NCBI RefSeq assembly: GCF_002979435.1
Contig: NZ_PCOV01000004.1
Location: 124,001-188,000, forward strand
Direction: 5' to 3'
Source of the DNA: Microbacterium sp. MYb66
Lineage (GTDB): Bacteria; Actinomycetota; Actinomycetes; Actinomycetales; Microbacteriaceae
DNA: 64,000 nt
Position numbers and translations under genes: made by a program. Each line of letters begins with the position of its first letter. Position 1 is the stretch's first letter. Below are positions 57,156 through 64,000 of this stretch, piece after piece. The notes under the pieces were generated by a model. The model was not told the DNA's origin. It saw only the letters and a list, made by a program, of their open reading frames with translations, and made no database searches.

Positions 57156-58436
57156 GTGGCCCTCATCGTGCAGAAGTACGGCGGCTCGTCCGTCGCCGAC
57201 GCAGAGAGCATCAAGCGCGTCGCCAAGCGCATCGTCGACACACGTCGTGCCGGGCATGACGTGGTCGTCGCCGTGAGCGCGATGGGCGACACCACCGACG
57301 AGCTGCTCGAGCTCGCGAACGAAGTCGCACCCATCCCCGCACCGCGCGAACTCGACATGCTCCTCTCCAGCGGAGAGCGCATCTCGATGGCGCTGCTGGC
57401 GATGGCGATCCACTCGATGGGCTTCGAGGCGCGTTCCTTCACCGGCAGCCAGGCCGGCATGATCACCGACTCGCAGCACGGCGCGGCCCGCATCGTCGAC
57501 GTGACGCCGGTTCGTCTTCGCGAGGCGCTCGATGAGGGGGCGATCGTGATCGTCGCCGGCTTCCAGGGCTTCAACCGCGACACCCGTGACATCACCACGC
57601 TCGGGCGCGGCGGCTCCGACACGACGGCCGTCGCCCTGGCCGCCGCCCTCGATGCCGACGTGTGCGAGATCTACAGCGATGTCGACGGCATCTTCACGGC
57701 CGACCCTCGGGTCATCCCGAAGGCGCAGAAGCTCGATCACGTCTCCAGCGAAGAGATGCTCGAGCTCGCGGCCAACGGCGCCAAGGTGCTCTACATCCGC
57801 GCCGTCGAGTACGCACGCCGTCACGGCGTCCTCATCCACGCCCGGTCGACGTTCTCGTCGGCCGAGGGCACTTACGTTCTGGGCGAGGGTATGAAGAACC
57901 CCCGCGAAGCCGAGGGAGCAGTCATGGAAGAACCGATCGTCGCCGGTGTCGCCACCGACTTCAGCCAGGCCAAGATCACGGTCGCGGGCGTGCCGGACGT
58001 TCCGGGCAAGGCCGCGGAGATCTTCAAGATCGTCGCGAAGTCCGGCGCGAACGTCGACATGATCGTGCAGAACGTTTCGGCGACCGGACGCACCGACATC
58101 TCCTTCACCGTCCCGAAGGCGGATGCCGCCGCGGCCCTCAAGGCGCTCGCGGGCGATCAGACCGAGGTCGGCTTCCAGAATCTGATCCATGACGACCAGA
58201 TCGGCAAGCTCTCGGTCGTGGGTGCGGGCATGCGCACGCACTCCGGCGTCTCCGCCACGCTCTTCGAGGCGCTGTCGGCCGGCGGCATCAACATCGAGAT
58301 GATCTCGACCTCCGAGATCCGCATCTCGGTGGTACTGCGCGACACCGACCTGACCGAGGCCGCGCGCACCGTGCACACCGCCTACGGACTCGACGGCGAG
58401 GCCGAGGCCACCGTGCACGCCGGCACCGGCCGCTGA
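57156..58436 (+). CDS. lysC: Aspartate kinase
   Basis: A 426-residue protein starting at GTG 57156 (AGGGAG at 57144-57149 is placed correctly for it, whereas GTG 57150 is too close). It begins [16 protein letters not shown], has the kinase part with [16 protein letters not shown], and two ACT domains at the C-terminus that bind lysine/threonine. It phosphorylates aspartate for lysine, threonine and methionine synthesis. TAGAAT at 57111-57116 is a likely -10. An internal start for a beta subunit lies at 57924, and asd follows. Confidence 0.95.
   Translation: MALIVQKYGGSSVADAESIKRVAKRIVDTRRAGHDVVVAVSAMGDTTDELLELANEVAPIPAPRELDMLLSSGERISMALLAMAIHSMGFEARSFTGSQAGMITDSQHGAARIVDVTPVRLREALDEGAIVIVAGFQGFNRDTRDITTLGRGGSDTTAVALAAALDADVCEIYSDVDGIFTADPRVIPKAQKLDHVSSEEMLELAANGAKVLYIRAVEYARRHGVLIHARSTFSSAEGTYVLGEGMKNPREAEGAVMEEPIVAGVATDFSQAKITVAGVPDVPGKAAEIFKIVAKSGANVDMIVQNVSATGRTDISFTVPKADAAAALKALAGDQTEVGFQNLIHDDQIGKLSVVGAGMRTHSGVSATLFEALSAGGINIEMISTSEIRISVVLRDTDLTEAARTVHTAYGLDGEAEATVHAGTGR
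57924..58436 (+). CDS. lysC: Aspartate kinase beta subunit from an internal start
   Basis: Inside lysC, ATG 57924 in the same frame is preceded by GAGGGAG (57912-57918) at an ideal spacing of 5 bp. It would give a 170-residue protein made of the two ACT domains. In Corynebacterium glutamicum and Bacillus an internal start yields the beta subunit of an alpha2-beta2 enzyme of nearly the same size. It is established for those relatives and inferred here from the strong internal site. Confidence 0.7.
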   Translation: MEEPIVAGVATDFSQAKITVAGVPDVPGKAAEIFKIVAKSGANVDMIVQNVSATGRTDISFTVPKADAAAALKALAGDQTEVGFQNLIHDDQIGKLSVVGAGMRTHSGVSATLFEALSAGGINIEMISTSEIRISVVLRDTDLTEAARTVHTAYGLDGEAEATVHAGTGR

Positions 58437-58517
58437 TCTCTGCCGTTCGACGCCGTTTTCCTGCCGACCCTGCGGGCGCCGCACTCAGAGCGGCGACCGC
58501 CGGTCCGGCCACGGTAG

Positions 58518-59687
<1,170 letters not shown>

Positions 59688-59770
59688 CCGCATCCCCGCC
59701 ATGTGGAAGCGGTCTGACAGGGGCGGTCCGCATGGTCTGCGGCGGCGTGCCTGCGAACTAGACTGGTTCG

Positions 59771-61243
59771 GTGACTGAAAACGTCGATGTCGTCCTGATC
59801 GGCGGTGGCATCATGAGCGCCACCCTGGGTACTCTCCTGCACGAGCTGCAGCCGGAGTGGAAGATCGTCGCCTTCGAGCGACTCTCCGAGGTGGCTCAGG
59901 AGAGCTCCAACCCGTGGAACAACGCCGGCACGGGCCACGCCGCCCTGTGCGAGCTGAACTACATGCCGCAGCAGGGCGATGCTCCGCTCGATCCGGCCAA
60001 GGCCGTGTCGATCAACGAGCAGTTCCAGCAGAGCCGCCAGTTCTGGTCCTCCCTGGTGGAGAAGGGCGTGCTCGATGAGCCGTCGACCTTCATCAACGCG
60101 ACCCCGCACATGACGTTCGTGCGGGGGGAGAAGGACGTCGCGTACCTGAAGGCCCGCTACGAGGTGCTCAAGGAGCAGCCGCTGTTCGCCGGAATCGAGT
60201 ACAGCGAGGACTCGCGCGTCATCAACACCTGGGCGCCCCTGCTCATGCAGCACCGCCGCAAGGGTGAGCCGTTCGCCGCGACCCGCGTCCCCGCGGGCAC
60301 CGACGTCGACTTCGGCGCCCTGACCCACCAGCTCTTCGACCACCTCACCGATTCGGGCGTCACGCTGCGCACGAACCACGAGGTCCGCAGCCTGAGGAAG
60401 CAGAAGGACGGCACCTGGCTGGTCAAGTACCGCAACAGCATCGGGCACACCCCGAACGAGGTCAGAGCTCGCTTCGTGTTCGTCGGCGCCGGTGGCTGGG
60501 CGCTCAAGCTGCTGCAGAACTCCGGCATCCCCGAGATCAAGGGCTACGGCGTCTTCCCGATCGGCGGCCAGTTCCTCAAGACCACGAACCCCAAGATCGT
60601 CGCACAGCACAAGGCGAAGGTGTACTCGCAGGCTTCGGTCGGAGCCCCGCCGATGTCGGTGCCCCACCTCGACACCCGTGTCGTCGGCGGCGAGGCCTCG
60701 CTTATGTTCGGTCCGTTCGCGACGTTCAGCCCGAAGTTCCTGAAGAACGGCTCGATGCTCGACATCGTGTCGCAGGTTCGCGCGCACAACCTGCTGCCGA
60801 TGCTGCAGGTGGCCGTCAAGAACCCCGATCTCATCACGTACCTCGTCGGCGAGCTGCTGAAGAACCACGCGAAGAAGGTCGACAGCCTGCGCACGTTCAT
60901 GCCGACCGCGAAGGACGAGGACTGGACCCTCATCGACGCCGGCCAGCGTGCCCAGGTGATGAAGAAGGACCCGAAGAAGGGTGGCATCCTGCAGTTCGGC
61001 ACCGAGGTCGTCGCGGCGGCCGACGGGTCGATCGCCGGTCTTCTCGGCGCCTCTCCCGGTGCGTCGACGGCGGTGCCGATCATGCTCGACCTGCTCAAGA
61101 AGTGCTTCCCGGCGGAGTACCCGGGCTGGGAGCCCGAGCTGCGCGCGCTGATCCCCACGTTCGGCGAGAAGCTGAACCAGGATCCGGCGCTCGCGGAGCG
61201 GTCAACGGAGGCGACCGCAGCCGCCCTCGGCATCAACGTCTGA
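59771..61243 (+). CDS. mqo: Malate:quinone oxidoreductase
   Basis: The 490-residue protein starts at GTG 59771. The FAD dinucleotide-binding motif VLIGGGIMSATLGTLL lies at residues 7-22. ESSNPWNNAGTGHAALCELN and the C-terminal region with GASPGASTAVPIMLDLL are typical of Mqo. It is a peripheral membrane enzyme that oxidises malate to oxaloacetate and reduces quinone, replacing or complementing NAD-linked malate dehydrogenase. A short 6-bp inverted repeat (GACCGC/GCGGTC) lies between asd and mqo. Confidence 0.96.
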   Translation: MTENVDVVLIGGGIMSATLGTLLHELQPEWKIVAFERLSEVAQESSNPWNNAGTGHAALCELNYMPQQGDAPLDPAKAVSINEQFQQSRQFWSSLVEKGVLDEPSTFINATPHMTFVRGEKDVAYLKARYEVLKEQPLFAGIEYSEDSRVINTWAPLLMQHRRKGEPFAATRVPAGTDVDFGALTHQLFDHLTDSGVTLRTNHEVRSLRKQKDGTWLVKYRNSIGHTPNEVRARFVFVGAGGWALKLLQNSGIPEIKGYGVFPIGGQFLKTTNPKIVAQHKAKVYSQASVGAPPMSVPHLDTRVVGGEASLMFGPFATFSPKFLKNGSMLDIVSQVRAHNLLPMLQVAVKNPDLITYLVGELLKNHAKKVDSLRTFMPTAKDEDWTLIDAGQRAQVMKKDPKKGGILQFGTEVVAAADGSIAGLLGASPGASTAVPIMLDLLKKCFPAEYPGWEPELRALIPTFGEKLNQDPALAERSTEATAAALGINV

Positions 61244-61252
61244 GCGCGCACC

Positions 61253-61906
61253 GTGGCGAAGCTCTACTTCCGCTACGGCGCGATGAACTCGGGCAAGTCG
61301 ACTGCCCTCCTGCAAGCCGCGTACAACTACGAGGAGCGCGGTCAGCACGTGCTGCTCGCCAAGCCCGAGATCGACACCAAGGGCGCGTCCGAGATCGAGA
61401 GTCGGCTCGGTGTCACCCGCCAGGTCGACTTCCTCATCGCGCCCGACGGCGATGCCCGGGCGCTGTTCGCGGAGCATCGCGATCGCATGCGACGCTCCAC
61501 CGAAGATGAGCTTCTCCCGGCAGGTCCGGTCGACGTGGCGTGCCTCCTGATCGACGAGGCGCAGTTCCTGACGCCGAGCCAGATCGATGACCTGTTCCGC
61601 GTCGCGGTGGAAGACGGCATCCCGGTCATGGCCTACGGCATCCGGAACGACTTCCTGACCCATGCCTTTCCCGGATCGGCCCGTCTGTTGGCGATCGCGC
61701 ACTCGCTCGAGGAGCTGAAGACCATCTGTCGGTGCGGACGGAAGGCTGTGTTCAACGGCCGCGTCGTCGGTGGTCGGTTCGTGTTCGACGGCGATCAGGT
61801 CGCGATCGACGAAGGTGCGGACGGATCATCCTCGCCCGAGCTGACGACCTACGAGTCGCTGTGCGGCACGTGCTATCTCGAGGAGTCCGGCGGGCGCCTG
61901 GGCTGA
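61253..61906 (+). CDS. tdk: Thymidine kinase
   Basis: The 217-residue protein starts at GTG 61253, 9 bp after mqo. The P-loop is GAMNSGKSTALLQ (residues 9-21), and LLIDEAQFLTPSQID is the Walker B lid. A zinc site is formed by CRCGRKA and CGTCYLE near the C-terminus. It phosphorylates thymidine for salvage. It is probably cotranscribed with mqo. Confidence 0.95.
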   Translation: MAKLYFRYGAMNSGKSTALLQAAYNYEERGQHVLLAKPEIDTKGASEIESRLGVTRQVDFLIAPDGDARALFAEHRDRMRRSTEDELLPAGPVDVACLLIDEAQFLTPSQIDDLFRVAVEDGIPVMAYGIRNDFLTHAFPGSARLLAIAHSLEELKTICRCGRKAVFNGRVVGGRFVFDGDQVAIDEGADGSSSPELTTYESLCGTCYLEESGGRLG

Positions 61907-61924
61907 AGCCCTTCTCTCTCCCCC

Positions 61925-62001
61925 CGAAACACCCCCTTCTGTGCGAGCCACCCCGTTGAGGGCGCACGCAGGAGGGTGTTTCGCGCGCAGCGGTGTGGCT
62001 C
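61925..62001. repeat. Intergenic interleaved inverted repeats, element B
   Basis: Two overlapping stems lie after tdk. CGAAACACCC (61925-61934) pairs with GGGTGTTTCG (61974-61983), extended by near-matches. GAGCCACCCCGTTG (from 61945) pairs with CAGCGGTGTGGCTC (to 62001). Because the stems are interleaved only one can form at a time, or both as a pseudoknot. The A-C-C-A-C-C-C-C type arms match element A at 53164, which suggests a small dispersed repeat. Confidence 0.5.
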
Positions 62002-62020
62002 GGCCTGCCACGCGACCGTG

Positions 62021-62064
62021 TTTGCGTGGTCTGACCACACGCGATACTCTGTGGTCTGACCACA
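62021..62064 (+). promoter_or_regulatory. Promoter with two FadR/LldR-type operators
   Basis: GTGGTCTGACCAC occurs twice as a perfect palindrome (apart from the centre base), at 62026-62038 and 62051-62063, 25 bp apart. The core TGGTC-N-GACCA is typical of FCD-type GntR regulators. TTTGCG (62021-62026) and GATACT (62043-62048) make a plausible promoter between and under the operators. The regulator gene starts at 62074, so autoregulation of the regulator-lldD operon is likely. Confidence 0.75.
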
Positions 62065-62073
62065 GGAGGCCGA

Positions 62074-62796
62074 ATGGCGGAGCAGCCGGCACGCGCATGG
62101 CGACTCGTGCTCGAGCACATCGAGCGCGACCTTCTCGACGCCCGCCTCGGCCCCGGTGATCGCCTGCCCTCGGAACGCGACCTCGCGACCGAGCTCGGCG
62201 TCGGCCGCTCCAGCGTGCGCGAGGCCTTCCGGGTCCTCGAGGTGATGGGACTCATCCGCACCGCGACCGGCTCCGGCCCGCAGGCGGGAGCCATCGTCAT
62301 CGCCACCCCGACCGGGGGGATGTCGGCGCTGCTGCGGCTGCAGGTCGCGGCTCAGGGCTTCGCACTGGACGACGTGGTGCGCACGCGTCTCGTGCTCGAA
62401 GACGCGGTGGTCGCCGCGATGGCGTCGGCGCCCGTCCGCGACACGGCGCGCGCCCGCGAACTGCTGGAGGCGATGGATGCCACAGACCTCACGCCGTCCG
62501 AGTTCCTCGCGCTCGACGCCCAGCTGCACCTCTCGCTCGCGGAGGCGAGCGGCAACACCGTCATCGCCGCGATGATGGCCGGTCTGCGGTCGTCGATCGA
62601 GTCGTACGTGCAGGCCGGCGTCGACGCGATCCCGGACTGGGAGTCGATGGCGGTCACGCTCCGTGCCGAGCACCACGCCCTGGTCGCCGCGATCGACAGC
62701 GGTGACATCGAGACGGCTCGAGACCTCGTCCGCGCGCACATCACCGGCTACTACACGTCCGCGGGCCTCACCCGCGACCTCCACCCCCAGAACTGA
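62074..62796 (+). CDS. lldR: GntR-family regulator, FCD (FadR/LldR) type
   Basis: The 240-residue protein starts at ATG 62074 after AGGAGGCCG. The winged helix region is [20 protein letters not shown] followed by [12 protein letters not shown], and a helical FCD ligand domain with Asp/His metal-site residues follows ([14 protein letters not shown]). It precedes the lactate dehydrogenase gene by 10 bp, so it is most likely a lactate-responsive repressor. The symbol rests on context. Confidence 0.8.
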   Translation: MAEQPARAWRLVLEHIERDLLDARLGPGDRLPSERDLATELGVGRSSVREAFRVLEVMGLIRTATGSGPQAGAIVIATPTGGMSALLRLQVAAQGFALDDVVRTRLVLEDAVVAAMASAPVRDTARARELLEAMDATDLTPSEFLALDAQLHLSLAEASGNTVIAAMMAGLRSSIESYVQAGVDAIPDWESMAVTLRAEHHALVAAIDSGDIETARDLVRAHITGYYTSAGLTRDLHPQN

Positions 62797-62806
62797 GAGG
62801 CACATC

Positions 62807-64000
62807 ATGGTGCAGCGCCAGCTCCCCAATCCCGTCGAACTGCTCGAACTCATGAAGTTCAAGAAGCCGGAACTCGATGGCCGCAAGCGCCGCCTCGACG
62901 CCGCGCTCACGATCGACGACCTCCGCCTGATCGCCAAGCGCCGCACGCCGAAGGCCGCCTTCGACTACACCGACGGCGCCGCAGAGGGCGAGCTCTCCCT
63001 GACCCGCGCGCGCCAGGCGTTCCAGGACGTGGAGTTCCACCCCGGCATCCTGCGACCGGCACCCGATGTCGACACGAGTGTCGAGATCCTCGGCGGGCCC
63101 TCCGCCCTGCCGTTCGGCATCGCGCCCACCGGCTTCACGCGTCTCATGCAGACCGAGGGAGAGGTGGCGGGGGCCGGCGCCGCCGCGGCCGCGGGGATCC
63201 CGTTCACGCTCTCCACGCTCGGCACGACGTCGATCGAGGGCGTGAAGGCCGCGAACCCGCACGGGCGCAACTGGTTCCAGCTCTACGTGATGCGCGACCG
63301 CGAGATCTCGTATGAGCTCGCGCGCCGTGCCTCCGCCTCCGGCTTCGACACGCTGCAGTTCACGGTCGACACCCCCGTCGCCGGCGCCCGCCTGCGCGAC
63401 AAGCGCAACGGCTTCAGCATCCCGCCGCAGCTCACGCTCGGGACGATCATCAACGCGATTCCGCGGCCCTGGTGGTGGTTCGACTTCCTGACGACGCCGA
63501 AGCTCGAGTTCGCGTCGCTCAGCGCCACCGGAGGCACGGTCGGCGAGCTGCTGGATGCCGCGATGGATCCGACGATCAGTTACGACGATCTCGCGGTGAT
63601 CCGCGACATCTGGCCCGGGAAGATCGTCATCAAGGGCGTGCAGAACGTCGAGGACTCCGTGCGTCTGCGTGACGAGGGAGTCGACGGCATCGTGCTCTCG
63701 AACCACGGTGGCCGCCAGCTCGACCGCGCGCCGATCCCGTTCCACCTGCTGCCCGAGGTGCGACGGGCGGTCGGCGACGACTTCACGGTGATGATCGACA
63801 CCGGCATCATGAACGGCGCCGACATCGTGGCAGCGGTGGCGCTCGGCGCCGACTTCACGCTCATCGGCCGCGCGTACCTCTACGGCCTCATGGCCGGTGG
63901 CCGCCAGGGTGTCGACCGCACGATCGCCATCCTGCGCAGCGAGATCGAGCGCACCATGCGGCTGCTGGGGGTGTCCTCGCTCGCCGAGCTCGAGCCCGGC
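62807..64000 (+). CDS. lldD: FMN-dependent L-lactate dehydrogenase (alpha-hydroxy-acid oxidase), 3' end outside the window
   Basis: The gene starts at ATG 62807 and stays open for 398 codons to the right edge, where the family end is close. It has the FMN enzyme features: [18 protein letters not shown] near the N-terminus, the active-site segment [16 protein letters not shown] with the catalytic His, and [19 protein letters not shown] before the phosphate-binding end. It oxidises L-lactate to pyruvate and passes electrons to quinone. It is probably one operon with the regulator. The start fits the spacing to GAGAGGCACATC. Confidence 0.9.
   Translation, partial: MVQRQLPNPVELLELMKFKKPELDGRKRRLDAALTIDDLRLIAKRRTPKAAFDYTDGAAEGELSLTRARQAFQDVEFHPGILRPAPDVDTSVEILGGPSALPFGIAPTGFTRLMQTEGEVAGAGAAAAAGIPFTLSTLGTTSIEGVKAANPHGRNWFQLYVMRDREISYELARRASASGFDTLQFTVDTPVAGARLRDKRNGFSIPPQLTLGTIINAIPRPWWWFDFLTTPKLEFASLSATGGTVGELLDAAMDPTISYDDLAVIRDIWPGKIVIKGVQNVEDSVRLRDEGVDGIVLSNHGGRQLDRAPIPFHLLPEVRRAVGDDFTVMIDTGIMNGADIVAAVALGADFTLIGRAYLYGLMAGGRQGVDRTIAILRSEIERTMRLLGVSSLAELEPG

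Overview
The window is high-GC actinobacterial chromosome, most likely Microbacterium or a close relative in Microbacteriaceae. Support for this: the gene order tRNA-Trp-secE-nusG-rplK-rplA with rplJ-rplL separated downstream, a NusG with a long acidic N-terminal extension, frequent GTG starts, a short SRP RNA, and many TGA/ATG-overlapping operons. No rRNA operon, insertion sequence, prophage or CRISPR array was seen. Almost all of the DNA is coding, and the long antisense open frames are GC artefacts.

Layout. 1-6.7 kb: the tail of a DUF559 protein, a PoxB-type pyruvate:quinone oxidoreductase, and a minus-strand pair of an Hsp90-family ATPase and a large TPR protein. 6.9-18.7 kb: translation and transcription genes (tRNA-Trp, secE, nusG, rplK, rplA, later rplJ-rplL behind an L10-type leader). 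Between the ribosomal blocks lie a polar amino-acid ABC importer, a LysE/ArgO exporter with its divergent ArgP/LysG-type regulator, a DHA2 drug exporter with its MarR regulator and twin operators, and a YqaJ-type nuclease. 18.7-29.2 kb: a LacI regulator and an alpha-glucoside-type ABC importer with palindromic operators, the trans-sulfuration pair cbs and metB-like, a Bcr/CflA exporter, a PAP2 phosphatase, a GNAT acetyltransferase and tRNA-Ser(GGA).

29.4-39.2 kb is the accessory highlight: a complete RiPP biosynthetic cluster of the daptide type. It has two paralogous RiPP-recognition-like proteins, a class III aminotransferase, an iron-alcohol-dehydrogenase-family protein, three tiny precursor genes whose products all end in threonine, a SAM methyltransferase, an intramembrane M50 protease with a PqqD-like front end, and a three-gene ABC exporter. 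By analogy with the described mpa daptide cluster of Microbacterium paraoxydans, the enzymes should turn the C-terminal threonine into a dimethylated diamine. The protease would remove the leader and the ABC genes would export the product or give immunity. The precursors (33986, 34162 and a TTG start at 34323) are short and easily missed. The cluster type is already known, so novelty lies in the specific peptides, the paralogous recognition proteins and the apparently metal-free dehydrogenase.

39.2-64 kb: trhO, a MoxR-DUF58-transglutaminase operon, the SRP RNA, a rhomboid protease coupled to a lysozyme-like membrane protein, pta-ackA, a beta-phosphoglucomutase plus GH65 phosphorylase pair, dnaX-recR, an EamA transporter, lysC (with an internal start for the beta subunit)-asd, mqo, tdk, and a FadR/LldR-type regulator with an L-lactate dehydrogenase that runs off the end. 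PoxB, Pta-AckA, Mqo and LldD together describe quinone-linked pyruvate, malate and lactate oxidation with acetate overflow.
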